This document shows, piece after piece, positions 35,092 through 44,009 of a DNA stretch of 64,000 nucleotides. The position numbers were made by a program, and so were the translations under genes. The first letter of the stretch is position 1. Each line of letters starts with the position of its first letter. Source of the DNA: an uncultured Acetobacteroides sp. (GTDB lineage: Bacteria > Bacteroidota > Bacteroidia > Bacteroidales > ZOR0009); the NCBI RefSeq assembly GCF_963678165.1, contig NZ_OY782755.1:1922001-1986000 (forward strand), written 5' to 3'. The notes beneath the pieces are model-generated. The model saw only the letters and a program-made list of their open reading frames with translations. It did not search any database and was not told the origin of the DNA.

Positions 35092-35910
35092 ATGTTTGAG
35101 TTTCCCTTTATCATTAAAAATAGTTCGATAGTAGAGGCTTTGCCGATAGCGGCTCCTCAAAAGCAGGTTTACGAGGTAATTCGCTTTATTGACGGGTTAC
35201 CTATTTTTTTTGACGAGCACTTCGATCGGTTTCTTTCCTCGTGCCGTCTTGCCGGAGTTTCGTACCATATAAATAAGGTGACGTTGGCGAGTTTGCTATT
35301 CGACCTAGCCCAAAAGAACGGCGTGCAGTGCTGCAACCTGAAGTACGTGGTAAACGTGTCGGATGACGGGGTGGATTTCTACGCTGGCTTCATCAAGAGC
35401 CGCTACCCGTCGAAGGAAATGTACCGTAAGGGTGTTTCGGTTGGGCTGCTGTACGAGGAGAGGGCAAACCCCAACGCCAAGGTGCTCAACCAGCATCTGA
35501 GGGGTAAAGCCGATGCCCTGATCGCCCGAAAAGGATACTACGAGGTGGTGCTGGTGAACCATCAGCAGAAAATAACAGAGGGTAGCCGCAGCAACCTCTT
35601 CTTTATAGATGCTGATGGTAGCGTTATTACGGCGCCGCTTGGCGACGTGCTTGGCGGCATCACCCGAATGGTTATTATTGAGGAGATCCAAAGGCTGAAA
35701 CTACCTCTTGTCGAGAGGGCGGTTGGCGTTGATGAGCTAGATAGGATGGTAGCCGGATTTATATCGGGCACATCGCCATCGGTGCTGCCCATTGCCGAGA
35801 TAGAGGGGCTGCCGCTAACTGTGCCTATGTCGGTTGTCGAGCAGCTTTCGCAATGCTATCATGCCCGAATTGCACAGGATAAGACATTGTTTCAGCATAA
35901 ATACCTTTAA
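35092..35910 (+). CDS. Class IV (branched-chain/ADC lyase type) PLP aminotransferase
   Basis: A 272-residue protein of the fold-type IV PLP family. The opening VYEVIRFIDGLPIFFDEHFDRF and the cofactor block KITEGSRSNLFFI are characteristic, with GITRMVIIEE and SGTSPSVLPI near the C-terminus binding the phosphate. Family members include branched-chain aminotransferase, D-amino-acid aminotransferase and 4-amino-4-deoxychorismate lyase. The length and the divergent substrate loops do not decide between these. It lies between the YyaL-type gene and the YafV amidase on one strand. Confidence 0.85.
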   Translation: MFEFPFIIKNSSIVEALPIAAPQKQVYEVIRFIDGLPIFFDEHFDRFLSSCRLAGVSYHINKVTLASLLFDLAQKNGVQCCNLKYVVNVSDDGVDFYAGFIKSRYPSKEMYRKGVSVGLLYEERANPNAKVLNQHLRGKADALIARKGYYEVVLVNHQQKITEGSRSNLFFIDADGSVITAPLGDVLGGITRMVIIEEIQRLKLPLVERAVGVDELDRMVAGFISGTSPSVLPIAEIEGLPLTVPMSVVEQLSQCYHARIAQDKTLFQHKYL

Positions 35911-35990
35911 AAGTAAGGTGCTGGCGCTGCTGATGCGTTACCATCAGCTTCGATTTTCGCTACTTTGGCAAATCATAAGAAAAAGAGATT

Positions 35991-36776
35991 ATGGAGCAGA
36001 ATGAGCTTAAGGTGTGCCTAGTTCAGGCCGATGTGAAGTGGCACGATGTGGATGGAAACCTGCAGCTGATCGACGGCATCATCGATCAGAATGCTGCTGG
36101 GGCCGATTTGGTCGTTCTTCCCGAGATGTTTACCACCGGTTTTTCGATGGAGCCCGAGGTGTTGGCCGAGGGTATGGATGGTAAGGCGGTTCGCTGGATC
36201 ACCCAAAAAGCTCAATCGGCGAAGGTGGCCATTATGGGGAGCGTGATTGTTGCCGAGAACGGCAGTTATTACAACCGCCTGCTTTTTGCTGAGCCTGATG
36301 GCACGCTGCATACCTACGACAAGCGCCACCTGTTTAGGATGGGCAACGAGCATAACCACTACGCCGGAGGTGACAAGCGCTTGGTGGTGTCGTACAAGGG
36401 ATGGCGTATCTGCCCGTTGATCTGCTATGACCTGCGATTCCCAGTTTGGAGCCGCAACCAGAACGAGTACGACCTGCTGATCTACATCGCCAGCTGGCCT
36501 GCTGCGCGCAGCTTCCCTTGGCGAACGCTGCTATTGGCCCGTGCCATCGAAAACCAGTGCTACGTGGTTGGCGTAAATAGGGTAGGGGTTGACGGTGCTG
36601 GGTTGACGTACTCGGGCGATTCGGCCGCTATCAGCTCGCGCGGCGAATACCTCTCCAGCTTAGCACCGAGCGTTGCCGGAGCTGAAACGGTAACCCTGTC
36701 GATGGATGATCTCCTAAGCTTTAGGAAGAAGTTCCCCGTCATGCTCGACGGCGATCGCTTCCATCTCCTCGACTAA
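35991..36776 (+). CDS. Omega-amidase of the nitrilase superfamily (YafV type)
   Basis: A 261-residue carbon-nitrogen hydrolase. The Glu-Lys-Cys triad is visible as VVLPEMFTTGFSM, TYDKRHLFRMG and PLICYDLRFPVWSR. The segments NQYDL-like (NEYDLLIYIASWP) and NRVGVDG-like fit the YafV/omega-amidase subgroup, which hydrolyses 2-oxoglutaramate and 2-oxosuccinamate, toxic by-products of glutamine and asparagine transaminases. Placement 80 bases after an aminotransferase gene is consistent with that repair role. Confidence 0.9.
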   Translation: MEQNELKVCLVQADVKWHDVDGNLQLIDGIIDQNAAGADLVVLPEMFTTGFSMEPEVLAEGMDGKAVRWITQKAQSAKVAIMGSVIVAENGSYYNRLLFAEPDGTLHTYDKRHLFRMGNEHNHYAGGDKRLVVSYKGWRICPLICYDLRFPVWSRNQNEYDLLIYIASWPAARSFPWRTLLLARAIENQCYVVGVNRVGVDGAGLTYSGDSAAISSRGEYLSSLAPSVAGAETVTLSMDDLLSFRKKFPVMLDGDRFHLLD

Positions 36777-36803
36777 GCCTATTCCGCATACCTTTATATA
36801 TTG

Positions 36804-37286
36804 ATGAGAAAGATCGTAAACCCATTCGTAAAGCATCACCCCAAGGATTACCGCTGCTTTGGCTGCTCGCCTGCCAACGAGATTGGGCTGCAGCTGGAGT
36901 TCTTCGAGGATGGCGACAATATCGTTGCCACCTGGGAGCCGCAGAAGCGCTTCGAGGGCTACTTTAATGTGCTGCACGGCGGCATTCAGGCCACGCTGCT
37001 CGACGAGGTGGCCGCCTGGGTGGTAAACGTGAAGTGCAAGACGGCAGGCGTAACCTCGTCCATCAGCGTAAAGTACCGCCAGCCCATCTACCTTGATGGT
37101 GGTGCGCTAACCGTACGGGGATGGGTGGATTCGGTTAATCGCAGACTTGCCACTGTTAAGGCTCACATCCTGAATTCTGAAGGAAAGGTGATGGCCGAGG
37201 CTGAAGCCGTGTACTTCATTTTTAGCGAGCAGGAGGCCAAGGAGAAGTTCTACTATCCGGGGATTGAGGCCTTTTACGAGGAATAG
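36804..37286 (+). CDS. Hotdog-fold thioesterase (PaaI/YbgC-like)
   Basis: A 160-residue protein; the ATG at 36804 is used over the TTG just upstream. It opens with a CFGCSPANEIGLQL block, typical of a PaaI-like subgroup, and contains GYFNVLHGGIQATLLDEVAAW, the hotdog helix with the catalytic-side HGG, then SISVKYRQPIYL. It would hydrolyse an acyl-CoA; the substrate is not evident. It is 27 bases downstream of the YafV gene. Array D begins 26 bases after its stop, with no standard terminator in between. Confidence 0.9.
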   Translation: MRKIVNPFVKHHPKDYRCFGCSPANEIGLQLEFFEDGDNIVATWEPQKRFEGYFNVLHGGIQATLLDEVAAWVVNVKCKTAGVTSSISVKYRQPIYLDGGALTVRGWVDSVNRRLATVKAHILNSEGKVMAEAEAVYFIFSEQEAKEKFYYPGIEAFYEE

Positions 37287-37312
37287 AGGCGCGTAGATGG
37301 GGTGGTTATCTC

Positions 37313-37600
37313 CTTGATTACCGTAAAAAATGTAACCCCAGCTGAGGTTTTGCACTCTAGCGCGCTAGCATATAAAACCCCGAACCAATTTTCGTACTCT
37401 AGCGGCCTAGCGTTTAAAACTCCGAGTGGGTTTTTATACTCTAGCGGCCTAGTGTGTAAAACCCCAAATCGTTTTTTGCACGCTAGCGACTTGGCGTATA
37501 AAACCCCGATCTGGTTTTTGCACGCAACCGTTCTAGAGTAGAAAACCCCGAGTAGGGTTTTGTTTTCGGCGTTCTGGCGTAAAAAGCACCGTGTGAGGGA
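37313..37600. repeat. Intergenic 42-bp-period repeat array (array D)
   Basis: Six to seven units; the CTCTAG or CGCTAG start of successive units lies at 37355, 37397, 37439, 37481 and 37523, exactly 42 bases apart. Consensus in pieces: CTCTAGCGGCCTAGnGTnT, then AAAACCCCGAnTnGGTTTTTGCA. The AAAACCC/GGGTTTT arms pair in most units. It matches array B (15223-15458) in consensus, spacing and orientation. Minus-strand frames stay open across it as a 14-residue repeat, a consequence of 42 being divisible by three. Confidence 0.88.
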
Positions 37601-37630
37601 GCATAGCCCACATCGTTCGATTATCTTCTG

Positions 37631-37661
37631 TTGGTTTGTATCTCCCAAGATGCTACCTTTG
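37631..37661 (+). promoter_or_regulatory. Bacteroidota-type promoter of the M3 peptidase gene
   Basis: TTG at 37631-37633 and -7 box TACCTTTG at 37654-37661 with 20 bases between. Predicted start of transcription near 37668 gives a leader of about 18 bases to the ATG at 37686 and rules out the upstream in-frame ATGs as start codons. Confidence 0.75.
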
Positions 37662-37685
37662 GGCTGCAAACCACATAAATCAGCT

Positions 37686-39797
37686 ATGAAGAAAATAGTT
37701 TTACCAACAATTTTACTGTTGTTTAGTATGAGTACAATTGCCGAAACGAAGGACAAGGATAAGGTGGCCAATCCGCTGCTTACGGCGTGGAATACCCCCT
37801 TTCAGACGCCCCCCTTCGAACAGTTTAAGCCCGAGCACTACGTTCCTGCCTTTCAGGAGATAATTGCAAAGGCCAAAAAGCAGGTTGATGATATCGTAGC
37901 CAGCAAGGCAGCGCTAACTTTCGACAACACCATTGTTGCCCTAGAGCGCAGTGGTGAAGATCTCGAGCGTGTTGCCAACGTCTTCTTCAACCTCAACTCG
38001 GCCGAAACCAACGAGCAGCTGCAGGCGGTAGCCCGCGAGGTTGCCCCATTGCTTTCCGACTTCTCGAACGATATCAACCTAAACCCTGCGCTGTTTGCCA
38101 AGGTAAAGGCGGTGTACGATAGGCGTAACACCCTTAAACTCGACGACGAGCAGCAGATGCTCCTCGAGAAAACCTACAAGGGCTTCGTGCGCAGCGGCGC
38201 CAACCTCGACGAGAAGGGGAAGGAGCGCTTCCGCCAAATCAGCAAGGAACTCTCCGACCTATCGCTTCAGTTTGATGAGAATGTGCTAGCCGAAACCAAC
38301 GGCTTTGTGCTCCACATAACCAACGAGGCCGATTTGGCCGGCATCCCCGATGGTGCCCGCGAGATGGCCAAAGGAATTGCTCAGTCGAAGAAGCTAGACG
38401 GTTGGGCCTTCGACCTGTCGATGCCCAGCTTTATGGCCTTCATGAAGTATGCCGATAACCGAGAGCTTCGCGAAAAGCTCTTTAAGGCTTACGGATCGCG
38501 CGGCTTTCAGAATAACAAGTACAACAACTATGAGATTGTTGCCAAAACGGTGAACCTTCGCCTCGAAATGGCCAAGCTACTTGGCTATAACACCTATGGC
38601 GACTATGTGCTCGAGGAGCGCATGGCCCAGAGCGCCGATAAGGTAAACGGCCTGCTCAACCAGCTGCTCAGTGCCTCACAGCCTGCCGGTAAGAAGGAGG
38701 TTGAAGAGGTTACCGCCTTTGCCAAGGAGAGCGGCGCCAGCTTCGAGCTGCAGCGTTGGGACTGGTCGTACTACTCCGAGAAGTTAAAGGATAAGAAGTA
38801 CAGCGTAAACGACGAGCTGGTAAAGCCCTACTTCCAACTCGAGAAGGTTCGCGATGGGGTGCTAGGCCTCGCCGGCAAGCTGTACGGCATATCGTTTAAG
38901 AAGAATGCCAGCATTCCGGTGTATAATAAGGATGTTGAAGCCTACGAGGTGTACGATAAGGATGGCAAGTTCCTTTCGGTGCTTTACATGGACTACTATC
39001 CCCGTGCCGGCAAGAATGGCGGTGCCTGGATGACCAACTACCGCTCGCAGTACAACGATGGTAAAAAGGATGTTCGTCCGGTAGTTTCGCTAGTGTTCAA
39101 CTTCAATAAGCCAACCGAGAGTCGCCCATCGCTGCTCACCTTTGGCGAACTGGAAACCTTCCTTCACGAGTTCGGCCATGGCTTGCACGGAATGTTTGCC
39201 AACGGCAAGTATGCAAGCCTGTCGGGTACCAGCGTGTACCGCGACTTTGTGGAGCTGCCATCGCAAATCATGGAGAACTGGGCTGTAGAGAAGGAGTTTC
39301 TCGATATGTTTGCCGAGCATTACCAAACTGGCGAGAAGATTCCACAGGATCTTATCAACAAGATTAAGCAGAGCGCCAACTTCCAGGCTGGGTATGCATC
39401 GCTGCGCCAGCTAAGCTTCGGGCTACTCGATATGGCTTGGCATTCGCAAGCTGCACCGTTTGCCGGAAACATGATCGACTTTGAGCGTAACGCTACTGCT
39501 GCAACAGATATCCTTCCCGCAGTTGATGGAACGGCCACTTCTTCGGCATTCTCGCACATTTTTGCCGGAGGTTATGCCGCAGGATACTACGGCTACAAGT
39601 GGGCCGAGGTGCTCGATGCCGATGCCTACTCGCTCTTTAAGAAGAACGGCATCTTCGACACCAAGACAGCTCAATCGTTCCGCGACAACATCCTTTCGAA
39701 GGGTGGAACCCTGCATCCTATGAAACTTTACGTGAAGTTCAGGGGGCAGGAGCCAACTGTTGATGCCCTCTTGGAGAGAAGTGGTTTGAAGAATTAA
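37686..39797 (+). CDS. dcp: M3-family dipeptidyl carboxypeptidase, exported
   Basis: The start is set at 37686 from the promoter position and from the signal peptide that then opens the protein (MKKIVLPTILLLFSMSTIAE). The product is 703 residues. The zinc site is HEFGH at residues 494-498 (ETFLHEFGHGLHGMF), with the distal glutamate in MENWAVEKEF. The opening NPLLTAWNTPFQTPPFEQFK is typical of Dcp and oligopeptidase A relatives. It removes C-terminal dipeptides from oligopeptides in the periplasm. The gene stands alone between array D and a strong terminator. Confidence 0.95.
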   Translation: MKKIVLPTILLLFSMSTIAETKDKDKVANPLLTAWNTPFQTPPFEQFKPEHYVPAFQEIIAKAKKQVDDIVASKAALTFDNTIVALERSGEDLERVANVFFNLNSAETNEQLQAVAREVAPLLSDFSNDINLNPALFAKVKAVYDRRNTLKLDDEQQMLLEKTYKGFVRSGANLDEKGKERFRQISKELSDLSLQFDENVLAETNGFVLHITNEADLAGIPDGAREMAKGIAQSKKLDGWAFDLSMPSFMAFMKYADNRELREKLFKAYGSRGFQNNKYNNYEIVAKTVNLRLEMAKLLGYNTYGDYVLEERMAQSADKVNGLLNQLLSASQPAGKKEVEEVTAFAKESGASFELQRWDWSYYSEKLKDKKYSVNDELVKPYFQLEKVRDGVLGLAGKLYGISFKKNASIPVYNKDVEAYEVYDKDGKFLSVLYMDYYPRAGKNGGAWMTNYRSQYNDGKKDVRPVVSLVFNFNKPTESRPSLLTFGELETFLHEFGHGLHGMFANGKYASLSGTSVYRDFVELPSQIMENWAVEKEFLDMFAEHYQTGEKIPQDLINKIKQSANFQAGYASLRQLSFGLLDMAWHSQAAPFAGNMIDFERNATAATDILPAVDGTATSSAFSHIFAGGYAAGYYGYKWAEVLDADAYSLFKKNGIFDTKTAQSFRDNILSKGGTLHPMKLYVKFRGQEPTVDALLERSGLKN

Positions 39798-39818
39798 CCG
39801 ATCTTTACGAATAGATTA

Positions 39819-39862
39819 AAACCATCCGCTATGCTAAGTAGGCTACCTGATGGTTTTTTTTT
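39819..39862 (+). terminator. Terminator of the M3 peptidase gene
   Basis: Stem AAACCATC / GATGGTTT around a 22-base loop with its own partial pairing, followed by a run of nine T in all. Confidence 0.78.
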
Positions 39863-40044
39863 ATTTGTTTGCGTTTACTTTTTGTGGTAATGGGGTTTTT
39901 CTACTTACATAATGGAAGTTTAACAGGCTTATTGGTGGCAATTGTTAATCTTGGTTTTTGTATTAAATCTTAGCTCTAAATTCGACTGCCGATTCGTTAA
40001 TACTTCTTCCTTTGCGGAACTAAAAAAGAAAAGAACGCTAATCT

Positions 40045-40482
40045 ATGAAGTGGTTTTTTATTCCTTTGTTGGCATCGCTCTTCAGCATTTTTGTGCTGAT
40101 GGCGCTTTTTGTTGCTAATGATGACGAAATTCTACGAACATACGACAATCTTGGTAAGGCCAGCGAGGATGGGCTGATAAAGGATGGGCTGATTCCCAAC
40201 TCCATTAACCCTACCGCAAGCAAGATTAGCATCTCATTTATGCCCGATTCTACAAGGGCGTATGTCTCATTCCGCTATAAGGGAAACTATCCGCTTGATG
40301 CTAGCAAATGGATTTACAGCGTTAATGATAGTATTCAACAAATATTCTGCAAGGCACATCGGCATTTTAACCGGCAGGTGTTTGAAGGCAGCTTAAGCTA
40401 CTTCGAGTTGCAGGATAATCATGGTCATACAATGTACTTGGCTGTTGATAACGATACCCACACCGCTTACCTGGCACAGTAG
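40045..40482 (+). CDS. Uncharacterised membrane-anchored or exported protein
   Basis: A 145-residue protein with one N-terminal hydrophobic segment (residues 3-24, MKWFFIPLLASLFSIFVL start), which could be an anchor or an uncleaved signal. The remainder is polar with a beta-rich pattern (KISISFMPDSTRAYVSFRYK). I recognise no domain. It is a single gene convergent with the TauE-type permease, with only eight bases between the two stop codons. Base composition is ordinary. Confidence 0.7.
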   Translation: MKWFFIPLLASLFSIFVLMALFVANDDEILRTYDNLGKASEDGLIKDGLIPNSINPTASKISISFMPDSTRAYVSFRYKGNYPLDASKWIYSVNDSIQQIFCKAHRHFNRQVFEGSLSYFELQDNHGHTMYLAVDNDTHTAYLAQ

Positions 40483-40490
40483 AAGACTTC

Positions 40491-41273
40491 CTATTTTACC
40501 ATCTGAATTGCTGCTTGTAGGTTGATTACCCCAAACGTCTGCGCAATAGATACAAGAATAAGCAAGATCATAATCCAACGGATAAAATTCGATCCGTACC
40601 TGATTGCCCATCGCGAGGCAACGTATGCTCCAATCACATTTCCAATGGCATGTATGAGGCCATACTTCCAACTTACCTGATTATTTATCACAAAGACCAG
40701 AAGCGAGAAGGGAACGTAGCAGAGAACAATAAGGTTTTTAATGGCATTAGCCTTCACTAAATTGAGCCCCGATCCAAGCACTGCTGCGGCTAAAATGAAA
40801 TAGCCAACTCCCACATGCAGAAAACCTCCGTATATACCGATAAGGAAGAATAGCAGATGGCTTTTCAGTGATACGGGTTTGTCGGCAAGCTGCTGGTTTC
40901 CTTTCAGCCACTTTTCTGGTTTAAAGATTAGCATGCCAAGCATGGCTAGCATGATAATGCCAAAGCTAACCTCAAAAATGCGCTGATTTATGTTTGCTCC
41001 AATGCTGGCGCCTATAACGGAACCGATGGTTGTAGGAATCGCCAGCTTTATGCCTTTGTCTGTATCAATAATCTTTTGCTTGCGGAAGTTTCCAACAGCA
41101 ACAAGGTTTTGGATAATAACCGCAATGCGGTTTGTTCCGTTGGCAACTGCAGGAGGTAGACCCAAAAACATGAATAGAGATAGGGATATAATGGTTCCTC
41201 CACCAGCAAGCGTGTTGATAAATCCAACAAGCAGCCCCGAAATGATAAGCGCTATAGTTGTTGTTGTACTCAT
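40491..41273 (-). CDS. TauE/SafE family sulfite/sulfonate exporter-like permease
   Basis: A 260-residue inner-membrane protein; the ATG at 41273 is chosen because the hydrophobic first segment (TTTTIALIISGLLVGFINTL) starts there. The family signature AGGGTIISLSLFMFLGLPP and NGTNRIAVI in the first half and GVGYFILAAAVLGSGLNLVKANAIKN (split here as two blocks, GVGYFILAAAVLG and SGLNLVKANAIKN) in the second half are those of TauE/SafE (DUF81). Eight membrane segments are expected. Substrates of characterised members are small sulfur or carbon anions; this one is unassigned. Confidence 0.9.
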   Translation of the reverse strand: MSTTTTIALIISGLLVGFINTLAGGGTIISLSLFMFLGLPPAVANGTNRIAVIIQNLVAVGNFRKQKIIDTDKGIKLAIPTTIGSVIGASIGANINQRIFEVSFGIIMLAMLGMLIFKPEKWLKGNQQLADKPVSLKSHLLFFLIGIYGGFLHVGVGYFILAAAVLGSGLNLVKANAIKNLIVLCYVPFSLLVFVINNQVSWKYGLIHAIGNVIGAYVASRWAIRYGSNFIRWIMILLILVSIAQTFGVINLQAAIQMVK

Positions 41274-41427
41274 TTCAACTTTATTTGCTGCAAGATAAAC
41301 GGAATTAGCGCTATGTGTAAAAAAAATGCTTTTTGATGGCAGAACCACCCAAAAGCATTTTTGGTTTATGTCGTTGATCGGTATGCTGGTTTACCTGAAA
41401 CTTTGTTCAAGGTATTAGGTGCTGTAT

Positions 41428-42276
41428 TTAATCTTGGGGTGTTGATGCCTCCTCTGGTGCGGTAGGCATTTTTGAGGTTTGTAGATCGAGTACTGGCTCC
41501 AATTTTTTCTCGGTAGGGAATAGAATATCGCAAAAGCCGAAGCCTAAGCTGTTTTTATCTCCAAAACCTATTCGGTATCCGATTTCAAGCAGCTCCTTGG
41601 GGGCGTTGATGGTGAAACGGAAAAGATAGCCTTTTACCAATTCCTTCTGTTGTCCGTTAATGCCTAGCAGCTTCGATTTTGGTTCGGTTAGAAGCTCTAT
41701 TGACGTGTATACGTTTTGGTTCTCTATACAATTGCCTTTGTAGATTCGATGCTTATCCTCTAGGTTTTGGATGAAAAGATCGTTGTATTCAAGATCGGTA
41801 GGGGTTAGGAATCTTACATATCGGGAATTTCCAAAACTCTTTAGTACAATTGGTGATCGAGCAACAAATTGCATATTGTCGGAGAATTTTGGGCTGAAAA
41901 GTCGCTCTATGGAAACAACTTTAAGGCGAATTTTTGATACGGAGTCTCCTAACTTGAATATCAGGTTGTCGAATGCGTAGTGTACAAACTCTTTTGTGCA
42001 GTTGTCGAATAGGAATGAAATGGTAAGTTCAACCGTATCGGAGAGTATGAGCATTCTATCCCCATAAATTTTACGATCAACAACTATAATGTTCGAAAAA
42101 TTGAAGAAAGGGGGGTGGTTTTTATATGGAATATCGTTGTACTTAAGCCATTGCCTAAAGCTGTAATTGTCATCAGTGAGAATGTCGTAGATTAACTGAG
42201 ATACTTCTAATTGATAATTCAGCGGGAGGATACTCCCAAATTCATGGTCTACCTGAAGTTTTAGTCGAAACCGCAT
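41428..42276 (-). CDS. cas6: CRISPR-associated endoribonuclease Cas6 (solitary)
   Basis: A 282-residue protein of the Cas6 family. The first half has the ferredoxin-like fold opening MRFRLKLQVD, LPLNYQLEVSQLIYDIL, and PPFFNFSNI, with His 54 a candidate catalytic residue. The glycine-rich loop near the C-terminus, GYRIGFGDKNSLGFGFC (233-249), is the strongest signature. Cas6 cuts CRISPR precursor RNA within repeats. No other cas gene and no CRISPR array is within the window, and the flanking genes are a permease and a small membrane protein, so it is either an orphan or works on arrays elsewhere in the genome. The 33-residue tail after the loop is acidic and proline-rich. Confidence 0.85.
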   Translation of the reverse strand: MRFRLKLQVDHEFGSILPLNYQLEVSQLIYDILTDDNYSFRQWLKYNDIPYKNHPPFFNFSNIIVVDRKIYGDRMLILSDTVELTISFLFDNCTKEFVHYAFDNLIFKLGDSVSKIRLKVVSIERLFSPKFSDNMQFVARSPIVLKSFGNSRYVRFLTPTDLEYNDLFIQNLEDKHRIYKGNCIENQNVYTSIELLTEPKSKLLGINGQQKELVKGYLFRFTINAPKELLEIGYRIGFGDKNSLGFGFCDILFPTEKKLEPVLDLQTSKMPTAPEEASTPQD

Positions 42277-42503
42277 CTGCTAAGTTGTAAGTATATGATT
42301 ATAGTTTAAACGCCTGGATCCCTTTTCGATAAGAATGATGTAGTCAGCATCGTTATTGCTACAAATCTAAATAAAAAAGGCTAACATTATTAAAATAGAT
42401 AGATAAATATTTAACACGTTTTTTAATATTTATGTGCTTGCGAAAAAAGTTGTTCGATGAGGGGAATTGATTGTAATAATTTTAAAGCATAAAAGGCTTT
42501 GAC

Positions 42504-42511
42504 TACATTTG
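42504..42511 (+). promoter_or_regulatory. -7 box upstream of the small membrane protein-CobW operon
   Basis: TACATTTG fits TAnnTTTG and lies 18 bases before the ATG at 42530. No good TTG is seen near -33. Confidence 0.45.
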
Positions 42512-42529
42512 TAATGAAATAAGAAAGTG

Positions 42530-42871
42530 ATGAATAAGTCAGATAAGCTATTAATTTATTGGGTTGGGGCAGGCGTTCTCGCTTGTGGGGCGCTTATGAT
42601 GTTTAGCACTACAGCTGGGCAGATAGCGCTAAACTTTCTTTTCCTCTTTTACGTTTTGGTGCGAATCGCCTACTATCGAAAAATCTGGAAAAGCCCATTT
42701 AAGAGTATTGATAAGCAGCGATTGGTGCTCTTAGCCGTGCTATCGATGTGTGTCCTGCTTAATTTTTTGGGATTACAGGAGTCCTACTTCCTCCTCATCT
42801 TTATTTTAATGGTGGAGTACCTTCTGGTGATTAATAGGGAGCGTCAGGATAATAGCGTTGATGAAAACTAA
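42530..42871 (+). CDS. Small uncharacterised membrane protein
   Basis: A 113-residue protein with three to four hydrophobic segments (about residues 8-26, 30-46, 65-82 and 84-100) and a charged C-terminus. The start is ATG 42530 rather than the GTG before it. I do not recognise a family. Its last codons overlap the start of the CobW-type GTPase gene, so the two are translated from one message and may be functionally linked, for example in metal handling, but nothing in the protein itself shows this. Confidence 0.75.
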   Translation: MNKSDKLLIYWVGAGVLACGALMMFSTTAGQIALNFLFLFYVLVRIAYYRKIWKSPFKSIDKQRLVLLAVLSMCVLLNFLGLQESYFLLIFILMVEYLLVINRERQDNSVDEN

Positions 42872-43913
42872 CCGTGAGATGAGTAAAATTCCTGTTACAA
42901 TTATATCCGGCTTTTTGGGCTCCGGCAAAACTACCCTTCTGAATAGCATCATCAAGAAGTATAGCGATACTCGTTTCGCCATAATCGAGAATGAGTTTGG
43001 CGATATTAATATTGATGCCGAGCTGGTGGTTGGCGCCGATAAAGGAAATGTGTTTGAGCTGTCGAATGGCTGCATATGCTGCTCGATGAACGATGACCTC
43101 TATGCAACCCTCGAGGAGCTGCTGCGCATTCGAAGCCGTTTTGATAGGTTGGTGGTGGAGACAACGGGCATTGCCGATCCGCTTACGGTTATTAAGGCAT
43201 TTATTGCAACGCCTGAAGTAGCCGATAACTTCGATGTTGATGCGGTAATTTGTGTGGTAGATGCTCCTATAATAGAGGAACTGCTGGAGGAGCAGGAGGA
43301 GGCTTCGCGCCAGCTGGTAATGGCGGATGTGGTAATTGTAAACAAGGTTGACTGCGTTACTCCAGGCTATCTTGATGCTGTAAAGATGGTTATGTCGCGC
43401 GTAAATCCTTCGGCTTCCGTATTTGCAACATCGTTTGGGAACATTGCGAATGTTGATCTGCTCGATATCCGTGCCTTTACCGGCAGGCAGATTGAGCAGT
43501 CGACGCTTAAGTACGCCAATGTTTTGCCGCTAAAGGGGCTGACTAAGATGGGCGGCTTTACGGCTGCGCTAGCTACAAAGGCCTTAATGCACGATATCCA
43601 GTCGTACGCCTTTACCTATACGGGTAGCTTTGATTTTGATAAGTTCTCGTTGTGGATGGAGTCTTTCTTCTACTTTGGTGGCTCTAAGGTGTTTCGGGTT
43701 AAGGGAATCCTTTCATTTGCCAATCGTTCCAATAGAATGATTTTCCATTCGGTTCGTGGGGCCTTTATGTTCGAGGAGGGGGATGCCTGGAAGAATGGAG
43801 AGGAGCGCGAAAGCCGCATCGTGTTTATAGGAAAGCATATCCAGGGGGATGAAATAGACAAGGCTCTTTCTATGCTCTTGGTGAAGGGCGATGTGGCTTG
43901 CCCGAAAGAATGA
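42861..43913 (+). CDS. CobW/COG0523 family metallochaperone GTPase
   Basis: A G3E GTPase of about 350 residues. The P-loop GFLGSGKT is at residues 17-24, and the metal-binding CxCC is present as CICC at 71-74, followed by ETTGIADPLTVI and VVIVNKVDC (the NKxD guanine motif). The C-terminal CobW_C domain follows (about 240-345). Family members insert zinc or other metals into client proteins. The start is ATG 42861, overlapping the previous stop by 11 bases; ATG 42879 is an equally good choice. No Zur box was seen, so the metal is not determined. Confidence 0.92.
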   Translation: MKTNREMSKIPVTIISGFLGSGKTTLLNSIIKKYSDTRFAIIENEFGDINIDAELVVGADKGNVFELSNGCICCSMNDDLYATLEELLRIRSRFDRLVVETTGIADPLTVIKAFIATPEVADNFDVDAVICVVDAPIIEELLEEQEEASRQLVMADVVIVNKVDCVTPGYLDAVKMVMSRVNPSASVFATSFGNIANVDLLDIRAFTGRQIEQSTLKYANVLPLKGLTKMGGFTAALATKALMHDIQSYAFTYTGSFDFDKFSLWMESFFYFGGSKVFRVKGILSFANRSNRMIFHSVRGAFMFEEGDAWKNGEERESRIVFIGKHIQGDEIDKALSMLLVKGDVACPKE

Positions 43914-43951
43914 GGCTTCTCCGTTATGGAAGATAAGTCGTTAGCAGCAAC

Positions 43952-43983
43952 TTGGTGTAGTGATGCTTTTTCTGCTACCTTTG
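43952..43983 (+). promoter_or_regulatory. Bacteroidota-type promoter of the RluA-family gene
   Basis: TTG at 43952-43954 and -7 box TACCTTTG at 43976-43983, 21 bases apart, giving a leader of about 20 bases to the ATG at 44010. Confidence 0.72.
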
Positions 43984-44009
43984 TGCCCTAAATAACATCG
44001 ACAGCGAGT

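Noticed and set aside
15223..37600. Arrays considered as CRISPR
   Set aside because: Units are contiguous and degenerate throughout, with no exact direct repeats separated by unique spacers, and no cas genes adjoin them.
37274..37771. Minus-strand ORF with 14-residue repeats (FYSRTVACKN, LYAKSLACKK types)
   Set aside because: It is the open frame produced by array D, whose 42-base period is a multiple of three. It runs into the plus-strand peptidase promoter and start and has no signal, domain or own start context.
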